Assembly: GCF_902459465.1 (NCBI RefSeq)
Contig: NC_047071.1
Coordinates: 10,370,002-10,434,001 of the forward strand
Direction of reading: 5' to 3'
From: Asterias rubens
Lineage: Eukaryota; Echinodermata; Asteroidea; Forcipulatida; Asteriidae
Length of the DNA stretch: 64,000 nucleotides
The notes beneath the pieces are model-generated. The model was not told where the DNA came from. It ran no database searches and saw nothing but the letters and a program-made list of their open reading frames with translations. The translations under genes and the position numbers were made by a program. Of this stretch, positions 44,432 through 55,330 are shown in pieces (position 1 is the first letter of the stretch; every line of letters begins with the position of its first letter).

Positions 44432-46065
44432 AGAGAGAATCCTGCATAAATGAAAACATGCATTTTACATGTACCTTGTTTTCTTTTAACCAACATCGTT
44501 TTTATGCACTTATTCGTACTGCAATACAAAATTACAGTCCCTTTGGCTGCAATCCTGGGACTGCTGCAAGGCCATTTTACTGCATATATTTCGGATTTGC
44601 AAGTTTGGGTCCCGCAAAATATTCACAAATTGTGCAGCGTGCGTTATCAGTGATCAGATCAGGCCAGTTTGGGCACAAACAGAACTCTGCTTTAAATCTA
44701 AAGATTTAAATGCTAAGTGTTTTTTTTCTCAATGTAAAACCGGTTGTACACAAGGTTGCATTGTGACAGTAGAATAAATGCAAAACACATGTACTTTTGA
44801 AATACCATTCACTCAATAAAAACATATTTTTTAATGTTTGGGGCCAAAACCCTGACATAGCATCTTTAATCATCTGATTAACAGGTAGTTTTCATCATTA
44901 CTGTGTGTAAGCCTAACTGTACATTGTAATGCAAAACTTCATACCCGTATTATAGTGAATAGTTTCAAGTGTTGGCTTCATGTACATGTAGCTTTGATGT
45001 TTAAGTGCGTGTACACATAGTTATTTAATACGTGTGTACAAGTTTAAAAACCAAATTAGCCAAAGTGAATCACTGAAAATGAAATGTTTTTATAAGCTCC
45101 TAACAGGCATCAAATGTTGTTAGCCCTGGTTCTCTTTGCTTGAACCTGGAGAGCATCGAGGGGAAGCTAGTATCAGGTGCCTCCCATGAGACTGACATCC
45201 ATAGGATAAATTTATTCCTTCATCAGTTAATAGTCCCCGGTCATGTTTCACCAGCTGTTTGTACAACCCATTTAAAGGTTTCACAGGTCTGCAAATTATG
45301 TGACGGAGGTTAGGATTCTAGGAATGAGAGACGTGTACACAAATCCTATGATGATAAAATGTACACTGATTGTAGGGCTTGAGTCTCTTGGTGCGGTATT
45401 TTTGACCAACTCCTTTATGTCCGGTTTGTACTTCCTGCGAATGCGAATGCGAATTTTTATGTCTCGGGGCTGTTTTCGCAAAACGTTTTGCAGAATTTGA
45501 ACACAGTAAAACTGTTGTGAATGATTTGGTGCAAATTTTGTGACGTAAACCAAGCCTCAAACAATGTGGACCCTGCATCATCTCTCTGGTAACCTCTTTT
45601 TGTTAGACATTCAGTCTCCTTTTTGTTTATCAGGTACTTTCCTCTTGCCTGTCTGATCATCATCGGTTGTGGTCTCCCCATTACAGTGTAGTCATAGTGA
45701 AATCAATGTTTCTTTCGTTTTATTGATTTTAAGCCAAAAATCCTGTTTCTATTTGTGTCAGGTATTGTGTTGGAGGAGACTACTATGCAAATTTGCTTCT
45801 TCCAGGAGACAAGGTTTTCCACCACTAGCAATAGTGTCTGGCTCTTTCATCACTAATCTACCCTGTACCATACATGTCCCTTTTACACTCTACGCTCATT
45901 AATTATCTTGTAGTTGTGTACAATGATGAATTAATTATTGATTTCTAATAAATATTACACGGAAAAGCCCCCCTTCCCCCCTGAATTGTCTCTCATCTGT
46001 AAAGCCCAAGAAAATTCTAGTAAATGTTCTGAACTGTTTGACACCATTGTGTGTACAGTACAAGT

Positions 46066-46245
46066 ACCCGGACCTGATACTTCACGGAGGCAACAAAGGC
46101 GATCGCCTCCGTTCCCCCTGGTCATTGCCTATGTGCCCGTGAAATGCTCAACAGTAGAAATTTACAATTTCCTTAAAAGGGTGCCCTTTACCAAGGAGAA
46201 AATGCCTTGGTGCCCTTGCCCTTTCAACAACGAAGCATACATGTA
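46066..46245 (+). repeat. Dispersed repeat, good copy
   Basis: CCCGGACCTGATACTTCACGGAGG, GCGATCGCCTCCGTTCCCCC, TTTACCAAGGAGAAAATGCC and TTGGTGCCCTTGCCCTTTC appear in this order. The copies at about 48205-48580 and 48690-48860 read in the opposite direction. Confidence 0.55.
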
Positions 46246-48204
46246 CAATGTATAGGCCTGAGTAGGCCTACTATGGTTTAACATCCCAATGATGCATTAC
46301 ACTTAAGCAGTACTTCCTGTGTAAATATTAGTGGTTTCTCCTTGACACAGTATACTGTTTCTTAATGTCTTCCCCAAGACACCTCAATGAGGATTTGATT
46401 AACGATGTCCGGTCGGATTATTTATCAGGAAGAAAATTCCATAAATATTAAGACAGTCCGCTGTGCTCGGATGCCTCCGCCTTGACGATGTAGCACCTCT
46501 ATCGTGACTTGAATATCCACTTTGTGTTTGATGATCAGATGCTTGAGTTTGATGGTTGTTTTATTTACATGTACAATGTAGTTAACCTAAACTCTATCAA
46601 CATTTGCCTACTGTGACTTCAATGCTCATACCTGTAGGTCTTCAATCCTCAAATATGTTTTTAATCCTTCAACATCCTTAGTCCTCCATTATCCTCACTC
46701 TTCCAATATCTTTAGTTCTCCATTTTCCTGAATCCTTCAAAAATCATGTGTACAATGTACAATGATGTGCCTATACTGTGCACAAGTAATTTTTATACGT
46801 TGCCTGTTTTCCAACAAGGCTTTTTCTCAATTCAGTTCTATTGTAAAACTGAGGCAAAAACCGACTGTGAACCCATCGTTCATAATGTGCAGGAATGATT
46901 TCATCCGGCAGTTGTGAATCTAGAGTACATATATAATCACTGTTTGCAAGTATCAGCCATGTGTGTGTAGAGCCTCGAATTTTTATTTCATTTGTATTGT
47001 GTTAAAATGCCATGTTTGAATGAATGTCATTGCCGTGACAATAGTACAGTAGATATAATGCTTTTCACTGCTGTCCCCAATTTGAGGCTTCACGTACGCA
47101 AAAGTTGGGACCGGGAAAAGGGCATTGAGTAGCGAATGGTGAGCCTATTTCTTGATAGCAAAGTCCCGATACATTTTGCGTAGCTTTTTTTTGCTGGTTC
47201 TTCACTACATGTACTTTATAATGAACAAGGGAAAATCTTTCACTGATCATGTACATTTGATTGTCTTACTTACAATGAATACATGGGCCGCAGACTTTTT
47301 GTGATGATGACTTGCAGTTCATCTGTACATGTAGGCCTGTTTACACAATCATACAAATTGTATTATTGTACAACACACCAGATTAATAGCAGTTGGTTTG
47401 TATGCTTATTCTACGTATTAAGTTAAACATGCAACATCCATCACTCCTTATCCCGTCTCAATCAAGGAGGGAGGACACCAAACTACGTCATCCCTTAATA
47501 GTAGCGATGATTCGTACGGTGATGAAACAAGACATCTCCTTGTATTATGCAGAGGTTGTTTCCCATCCCCCCTCCTCCTCCTCTCATCGAAGCGATAGAC
47601 TAGAGGAATGTGTCATTCGTATGCCTCACCGGTTGCTTAACTTACAAATTTCTCAGGCTGATGTTGTCAAGGTTATAGCGGACGCACGGTCCATACACTC
47701 ATGATGCATTGTGGAATCATCTACTTAGACCTCTTTTTAACTCACCCTTTACCATGGTAATGGACTGAGCCATAACAACTGCAAACAGATCCCTTAAGAG
47801 GTTATACATTGAGGCAATCGGTTTTTCGTTCAGCTACATGCACGTGTGCTGTATCTTGACACTGGCGGATGAAAAATAATGCATAATGACGACCACGGGT
47901 TGTTCTGCCACATGTGTGATGTCGGGTGTATAGCCTGAATGGTTATGGCTTTATGTACAAGAATGCAACTTAGTTAGTCACTGAAGTCGGATGTTGCCTT
48001 TTCATGGAGGGATAATACAAATTTGTTTGTAAGAGAGGAGGGAGATGTCTTCCCCGTGTGGTTTAGCCTCAAAGGGAGCGGAAATAATGCACGGTAAGAC
48101 CATGGATTAAACCAGATGAGACAGACCTAATGTATGTACTATGTGTGTGTATCTATTTGTAAGGAGATCAGATCTTGTGTTTACCTTATTTGGTTCAGAC
48201 GTGA

Positions 48205-48860
48205 TGTTTAGATTTTTTGAAAGGGCAAGGGCATCAAGGCGATTTCTTCTTGGTAAAGGACACTCTACAATGTATGAGGAAATTGTAAGGATATGCCAAA
48301 TCTTCTTATGTTTTCTTATTGGCTTCGGGCCTGAGTGATGTTTCCTTTTTTCTGAAAGGGCAAGTGCACCAAGGCGGTTTCTTGTTGATTCTTAGTAAAG
48401 ACACCTCTTAGGGGAAATTATAAATTTCCATTGGAACATTTCAAGGGGCACCAGGGTTATGACCAGGGGGCAGCGGAGGCAACTGTCTGTTGCCTCTGTG
48501 AAGTGTCCGGCCCTATGGCTTCAAAGTTTGTTGACAGACGGTCTCCGTGCCCCTTTGTCATTGCCATGTGCCCCTTGAAACTTCTCTCGTAATTCATGAA
48601 CTTTAAGTGTACAATACTATTTAACTATATGTAGGAAAAACTGTCTTGATCGTACAATATTGAGTATACATTGTACCATTCCAGGTGTGTATGCTTCGTT
48701 TTTGAAAAGGCAAAGGCACAAAGGCATTTTCTTCGTGGTAAAGGGCACCCTATGAGGAAATTGTAAATTTACTGGAGAATTTCAATGGCACAAAGGTATT
48801 GACCAGGGGGCACAGAGGCAATTGCCTTCATTGCCTCTGTGAATTATCAGGCCTGCAAAA
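48205..48860 (-). repeat. Cluster of inverted copies of the dispersed repeat
   Basis: At least two reversed copies are recognisable by GAAAGGGCAAGTGCACCAAGGCG, TTCTTGTTGATTCTTAGTAAAG, ATTTCAAGGGGCACCAGGG and GACCAGGGGGCACAGAGGCAATTG. Confidence 0.55.
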
Positions 48861-50095
48861 AAATCACTAAGGAAAAACAAGAGAAAAGTAGGAGGCCTGC
48901 ACATTGTACACACGTTCATGTTGTTGAAATCATTAACATTAATGCGGTCTCTGTCATGTCTTATAAAATCTCATTATGTATGGTACATTTCCACACAACA
49001 TACCTGTAGTCTGTATCGCTTCAGTCTGACACCCTCTGGCCTTCACCGTGTGGATCAAGGCTTAGGAATGAAGAGGAGAGGAGAAGACCCTTTGGGCTAG
49101 AAATGAAAGACTGTGGTCTTTTTTAACACACTGTAGTGTAAGATGATTTGATGACACTGAGGCTGCCATGCTTGGACTGGCTAGGGCCAATGGACATGGA
49201 CTGGGCTTTTCATTTGCAATTCCAAATACATGTACTTATGGTTTTAAAGCAGAGATGCCAACTCTTCCTGATCCCACTGCAAAAAAGCTCCCTGAAAATA
49301 ATACATTATTTCCATGTTCTGATTAACAAACTTGTTAAATGTACTATGTTGAATGTAATTCTTGATACTCACCGATTGTGGTACAAAATCTCCATTGCAA
49401 GATGCAAATGTGGGTACAGTTTAAAGGGAGGGTATTTCTTTGGTAATTAACTCCAAAAATAAATGGCGTAAAAATATATTTGGTAGGAACCTATTGATAA
49501 TGACTGTATTGTAGCTTTTTGAGAAACAATTTCATTTAAAGGAATAGTGGTTTAGAGAGATAGGGATTCAAATAATTTCACTCTGAAAAATGTTACTGCA
49601 TTTCCACAGAGGATTTCTTCAGACATGTCAGAAAAGGGAACAATAGATGGTAATAGAAAAACAATTGAAGTACCTCGGTACTGCCATTATGTACAGGGTG
49701 TTGTTTGTGCACGGGTACAATGCTCATGTTCTTGAAATATGACACTCATGTCGATATTAACAATTAAGGTACTTCTCAGAAATAGTGAAATGGCAATAAT
49801 TGTGAAGACAACTGTAACAGTATCCACGATAGACATCACTGTGAAGGAGAATGTTTGAAATCATTCTTTACGCTGAGAAATATTTACAACATGTACCGTG
49901 GTCTAAATACGGTGTAGTTTTTTTGCACTTCTCAATCCATTTGATGAACAAATAACCCAATTTTGAGTTTTGACAAGAAGTAGCTGGTTTTGACACCCAG
50001 CATCACATGTCCTGTGAGAATTTTTCTAAATTTTTACTGTATTTGAGAACTCCATAAAGATGGTAGACAGAGTGTGTGAAATAAAGCTCTGTCTT

Positions 50096-50474
50096 AAAGG
50101 CAGTGGACACTATTGGCAATTACTCAAAATAATTATTAGCATAAAACCTTACTTGGTAACGAGTAATGGGGAGAAGTTGATTATAAAACATTGTGAGAAA
50201 CGTCTCCCTCTGAAGAGACTTAGTTTTCGAGAAAGAAGTAATTTTCCATGAATTTGATTTCGAGACCTCAAGTTTGGAATTTGAGGTCTCGAAATCAAGC
50301 ATCTGAAAGCACACAACTTCGTGTGACCAGGGTGTTTTTTCTTTCAATATTATCTCGCAAGTTCGACGACCGAGTGAGCTCAAATTTTCACAGGTTGGTT
50401 ATTTTATGTATGTTGAGATACACCAAGTGAGAAGACTGGTCTTTGACAATTACCAATAGTGTCCGCTGTCTTTA
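50096..50474 (+). mobile_element. MITE family E1, copy 7
   Basis: This is a full-length copy with ends GGCAGTGGACACTATTGGC and CCAATAGTGTCCGCTGTC and the complete central hairpin GATTTCGAGACCTCAAGTTT facing its complement. Confidence 0.85.
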
Positions 50475-50812
50475 AAGGCACTGGACACTATTGATAATTA
50501 CTAAAAAATAATTGTTTGAATAAAAACTTACTTTGTATTGAGCAATGGAGAGCTGTTTATTAGTAGATAACACCTTTGAAGTCACATAGTTTTTGAGAAA
50601 GAAGTAATTTCTTGCACTCAAATATCAAAAGACTTTGAAGCTTTTTATTATGCATACTGAACACTCTCACAAAGTTTTGCAACAAGGGTGTTTTTTCTTT
50701 CAATATTCGCTTGCAACTTTGATGATCAATTGAGTCAAAATTTCCACAGTTATTTTGTGTTGGGACACCATGTGAGAATACTTGTCTTAATGACATCCCA
50801 AAGGTGTCCAGC
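50475..50812 (+). mobile_element. MITE family E1, copy 8, directly abutting copy 7
   Basis: It starts GGCACTGGACACTATTGATAATTAC immediately after copy 7 and ends TCCCAAAGGTGTCCAGC. The interior is a diverged subfamily without the GAGACCTC hairpin, similar to copy 2. Confidence 0.75.
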
Positions 50813-51404
50813 TTACAACAGTTGTTACATTTTGTGCTTAGTTTTCTGATTGCATTTTTGTTGTGTTTACAGAAAAAGCATCTCCTAGTCTGCCTTAAGT
50901 ATCAGTTACCAATAATTGGTTCCCTTGTCAACAGGATGCGTTCTCGTCATGGAAATAATTGTAAATGCCACCGGTTCCCTGGTGAACTGGTTCTGTGGAT
51001 ACAGCGAGACTTTGAGGGCATTTGAGATGCGCGGTTGTTGTCATGGAAATTCAAGTGACTGTAAAACATGACAGCGTTTACTGGTGTAGTGAACTGTGTG
51101 TGCACTGTACACTTATACTGTATTGTAAGTACAATGTACGTACTACATGTACGTACATGTACATAAAGTGTACACCTGGCTTGAAGTCCGGAAAATATGC
51201 AGGATCGCCAGTGGTCAGACATGGTGGGAAGCGGTCTTTCTAAGATGATACCAGTAGGTGGAAAAGGGTTTGTAAAGGTGGCTTCCTTGTCATTGAACAC
51301 GTTTTTATGTGTGTAATAAAGTAAAGACAATAATAACAACTAGTTCTCATTTAGTGCCTTTTCACAATAACGCCTCAGTTCAATTTACATTAGTGCCCTG
51401 GTCA

Positions 51405-51500
51405 TTGGACCAATAACATTACAGTGCTAACACACATCGGTGTATGGGTGAAAAACAAAATTAATATTCTTTATCCCCGATGCAAATTTAACATCTCTTA
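51405..51500 (+). mobile_element. SINE family 3 tail fragment
   Basis: ACAGTGCTAACACACATCGGTGTATGGGTGAAAAACAAAATTAATATTCTTTATCC followed by CGATGCAAATTTAACATC is the tail also seen in the complete copy that follows and at 63440-63530. Confidence 0.65.
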
Positions 51501-51554
51501 TATCGTTGCGGTACCCGCTGCCAAAACATCTATGATTCGAACTGCCTCTAGTTA

Positions 51555-51745
51555 CCGGGCATCCTCGGTAGTCTAGTTGGTAAGACACTGCTCTAGAATT
51601 GCAAGGGTCGTGGGTTCGAATCCCACCGGAGTAAATTAAAATGCCTGTGATACTTTTTCACAGGACTCGGGAAAGTACTGAGTATACAGTGCTACAGTAA
51701 CACACGGCGGTGTATGGGTAAAAAAAACAAAATTAATAACATTCC
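51555..51745 (+). mobile_element. SINE family 3, complete copy with tRNA-like head
   Basis: The head has TCGGTAGTCTAGTTGGTAAGAC as A box region, an anticodon-like GAATTGCAAGG and a perfect B box GGTTCGAATCCCACCGG. It is followed by ATGCCTGTGATACTTTTTCACAGG, ACTCGGGAAAGTACTGAGTATACAG and the tail. It is the type copy for 20550 and 63245. Confidence 0.75.
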
Positions 51746-51758
51746 TTTCATCTTTCTC

Positions 51759-51861
51759 AGCTCCCTAGGGAGTATACAGCCCGAGCTCCCTAGGGAGTAT
51801 ACAGCCCGAGCTCCCTAGGGAGTATACAGCCCGAGCTCCCTAGGGAGTATACAGCCCGAGC
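51759..51861. repeat. 25-base tandem repeat (AGCTCCCTAGGGAGTATACAGCCCG)
   Basis: Four full units and a partial one, almost identical. AGCTCCCTAGGGAGTATAC is itself partly palindromic. The unit matches the end of the inverted family 2 SINE that follows (compare CAGCTCCCTGGGGGAATAG at 52685), so the SINE tail has been amplified. Confidence 0.9.
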
Positions 51862-52090
51862 TTCCATGGCGCTCCAGTGGCTATTTCATACACATTAACA
51901 ACCTCTACCCTTGCAGTACCCCAATTTATGTATGCCCCTGGGTGAAAAAAAGTGTTTATAACACTAAAGGATCTCGCTCTGAAAGAGAACTTGTAAATGT
52001 CATGTCCGGGATTCGAACCCACATTTTGATGACTTCACGACCACCAGCACTTGTATTCGATGTTCTTTCGGCCATGACACCCTACAACAC
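51862..52090 (-). mobile_element. SINE family 2, inverted copy
   Basis: On the minus strand the head GGTGTCATGGCCGAAAG leads to a B box GGGTTCGAATCCCGG (51998-52021 region), TCTCTTTCAGAGCGAGATCC and CACCCAGGGGCATACATAAATTGG. Confidence 0.65.
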
Positions 52091-52664
52091 TTCTCAGCAC
52101 TCAAGTACTGAACAATTATGCACAATGTAGCCATGTACATGTAGTTTGTCTAATTTCCTTGTTATTGTCAACTCTAAGATTCTTCAATTTCCTCTGAGGG
52201 AGTGGATTTACATGTAAGAAAAAGGGCTAGGGGACAGGAACCAATACAAAAAAGCAAGTGAAAATCACCAGTACAGCATGCTTGATTCTGCTCAAAACTC
52301 AGTACAATTGGGAATATTTTGTGTGTTTGAATTAATGTACATTACATGTAGGATGTGTGTGCCCTTTTGACTTCAATGTCTTTATGGTACTGAGGTCGGT
52401 GAAATAGAAACTGCAATGTTGCACTCCTACATGTAGCCATTTCCTATCCTGTTCGTAAGTCAATACGTCACATGTGTACATCTGCTGCGTGTGTGTAAGG
52501 TTTCTGCTACACGTACTCAGGAACAAAATCTTGGCATTTATTTACCACGCATCGCCTGTTAATAAAAACAACAATAACTACATGTAGTTCTTCTAAATCG
52601 CATTTTACAATATCGAACAAATGTCTCAATGCACTTTGTAAGTGCCCTGGTCATTAAGCTGATG

Positions 52665-52930
52665 ATATTCCTTCAATTTTTCTCAGCTCCCTGGGGGAAT
52701 AGAAGATTTATACAGCCTGGATTTTTAAAAACACAATCATGATAATATCAACCTCTTCCCTCGCAGGTACCCATTGGTACCCCTGGGTGAAAAGAAGCAT
52801 GTGTAGTTAAGTATCTTGCTCAACTTCTAACACAAGTGCCACGACCGAGATTCGAACCCACACTCCAATTACTTAACCACCAGAATTTGAATTTGGCTTT
52901 AAACCCGTTGGCCATGACACCCTGTTCATT
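52665..52930 (-). mobile_element. SINE family 2, second inverted copy
   Basis: The same order on the minus strand: GGTGTCATGGCCAACGGG, GTGGGTTCGAATCTCGG, TGAGCAAGATACTTAACTAC, CACCCAGGGGTACCAATGGG and a tail CCCCCAGGGAGCTGAG. Confidence 0.7.
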
Positions 52931-54361
52931 GTTCAAATCAAAACATTGACATTTTGAAAAGGCTTGCAGAAGATAATGTTTTCTTCCATAAACATGATAA
53001 ATCACCAAAAAATATTCTGAGGGCGTTTCCTATAGCACTTTGCCATGAAATATTGCATGTGGACGTTGTGTGCACTAACACTACTGGTTGGCAAAATGTG
53101 GGAACTTGGTGCCTTTTTGTTTAGGTGTGATGCGTACGCATTTGTGCATCTGCCTGGTGCACAACTACGTTTAAAGCGTCGGCGGCCGTGTGATAAAGGC
53201 CTGAGCCGAAGGCGAGGGCCTTTATTGCACAGCAACGACCCTGCAAGGTTTTAAACGGACGTAGAAGAACGAGTCACTACTCTTTCATTCATAAATTTTG
53301 TTAAAAAGCGTAAACAAATACAGTTAAAGACTTTTTAACAATTGAAAATTCGAGGTGGTGATTTTTTTTCCCAAAACTTTGTGAAGAATCTGTTCGAGGC
53401 GTGTGGGTTGTGTACGCGCGCGCTTAGATTACGCGCCGATAGCTATGATTTGCGCATTCCGCGTGATAATCTTGCGCGGCTGACATGCGGAAGCCAGCTC
53501 AGTGTGCATAAACAAAAGGTTTATGCACACCCACGTGACGCCATCTCCACCAATATGAGTAGAGAAACTGTCTGGGGCATTTATTAATACATATTTAAAG
53601 TACAATGAGTACCTTTTGCCTGACATAATGAGGAAAAATTTTTTCTCGTACAGAAGAACATGTACGCACTTAATATAAAAAATGATTAAAATTAACCGAC
53701 TGACGCAGAAAGATCTTGGTCAACAAAGACCGGAATGAAAAATGAGATGGCGCCTCTTTACTTCGCTAAAAAAAAGAAGAGTTTCAGATGATGCTGCGAG
53801 AATAAAGTTGCCCGAGTGAAAATACAGTGTATGCACTAGCTTTTAAGTACATCGAGAACGATGTTTACTTCCAATGGTCTGACTGTGCCATTATGATGGT
53901 GCAACATTGCCCGGGGTTCAATGGTAAACCATTTGGGAATATCCAAAGTTAATTTGAAGACGGACAGGACGTGTCACGTCAAAGACATCAGAATTTATTG
54001 CCTGATGCCGTGCTGTACTTAGTGGTAGGGCTGTAATGGGATACCATCTCTTAAACGGGTATGTAGTTTGGAACTTGCATAGCGAAGTGGGCATTTTGTA
54101 CATGATGCGTACAAGTGAACACTCAATTTATTTGAAGCCATGAATGTGCTCGTTTTGGGTACTCCAGAGGGTTCACTTGTGAGTTTTTCATTAGTGGGGT
54201 ATATTCTGGACCAACATTTTGGAAGTTTGGCGGAAGAATGCTGAATTGAAACAAGGTCTGGGGAATAATTTCTACTTGGTGTTTATCTTGGTTTGAAATG
54301 CCCTAATGTGCATTCTGGAGCATTATGGTTTTATCTTGATGATTAAGTCTCAATTTTCTGC

Positions 54362-54473
54362 CAGAGCCCAAGCCAGAGCCTAAGCCAGAGCCCAAGCCAG
54401 ATCCCAAGCCAGAGCCCAAGCCAGATCCCAAGCCAGAGCCCAAGCCAGATCCCAAGCCAGAGCCCAAGCCAAA
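54362..54473 (+). repeat. 12-base minisatellite (CCAGAGCCCAAG)
   Basis: About nine units alternating CCAGAGCCCAAG and CCAGATCCCAAG, giving a 24-base higher-order unit. The minus strand is open as Gly-Leu-Gly-Ser repeats only because of the period. Confidence 0.85.
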
Positions 54474-54516
54474 TGTGATGTTTTGAAATGGGCCATAAGT
54501 AGCTACGTGTAGTAGA

Positions 54517-54690
54517 CCAGCCGTCGATTTCACAAAACTCTTCCTAACTTAAGATATCTTAGGACCAAGGATGAGTCCCAACCCTGCACTGTAGCATGCA
54601 GACCTTAAGATTATACCCAAATTAAGACGAGTTACTCATCCTTACTCGAGATAAGACGAGTCCTAACTCTTTGTGAAATCGACCCCTGGT
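54517..54690. mobile_element. MITE ending in GGTCGATTTCACAAAG
   Basis: CCAGCCGTCGATTTCACAAAACTC on the left pairs with CTCTTTGTGAAATCGACCCCTGG on the right. The interior repeats TAAGACGAGT and ACTCATCC words symmetrically. The element at 10399-10521 is related. Confidence 0.75.
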
Positions 54691-55275
54691 CACCTGGGAA
54701 TGTACGTACCGTACTAAAAACACAGTCACTCTAACGCCATAAATGTACGTAAGACCTCAAACGCTACAGACCCTGTACAGTCCTGACAGTGTGTTCATAA
54801 AAACTATACCTGCTCTTAATCAACTGTCAGATGGGGGATGGCAACACAAAAAACCATAACTGAAAGTCTCTGCAATATATACATGATATAATGGAATGTA
54901 TGAAATAACAAAAAACACGCTATGTACTGTAGTGCAACACTCCACACAATACATTTATAATGCAGACTGTTTTTCAAGGCCGATTTGGTGTAGTCTGTGA
55001 GAGTTAGTATTTATTAAAAGCTGTTTCTAAGTGAAGGGGACATTCTCTGAAGATGCAGTTGCGTTACCAGGGGAATGAACAGAGTTGTAATCTGGTACAC
55101 CTGTACATACATGTACGTACTTGTACGGTAGGTGTCTTTCTGGAAATGTAGACATGTGTGTACATCATACATTGCTGTATGGCAAATAGACACGGCTGTT
55201 CCTAATGGATTCAGGTACAATGTTGATACACACGTAAAAATGTACATACATGTACCATGCATAAATGTGGATCAT

Positions 55276-55330
55276 TGTGGCATGCAATAGCCTAGCGGTT
55301 AAGAGCAACGGACTCGAGTGGTTGACACGA
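55276..55330 (+). mobile_element. SINE family 2 head fragment
   Basis: ATAGCCTAGCGGTTAAGAGCAACGGACTCGAGTGG corresponds to the D-arm to anticodon part of class II tRNA-like heads. The B box is missing. Confidence 0.4.

Noticed and set aside
51759-51861. CRISPR-like array
   Set aside because: The repeats are contiguous with no spacers, and the window is eukaryotic; it is a simple tandem repeat.
54303-54533. Gly-Leu-Gly-Ser repeat protein on the minus strand
   Set aside because: It is a 12-base minisatellite that stays open by period alone.
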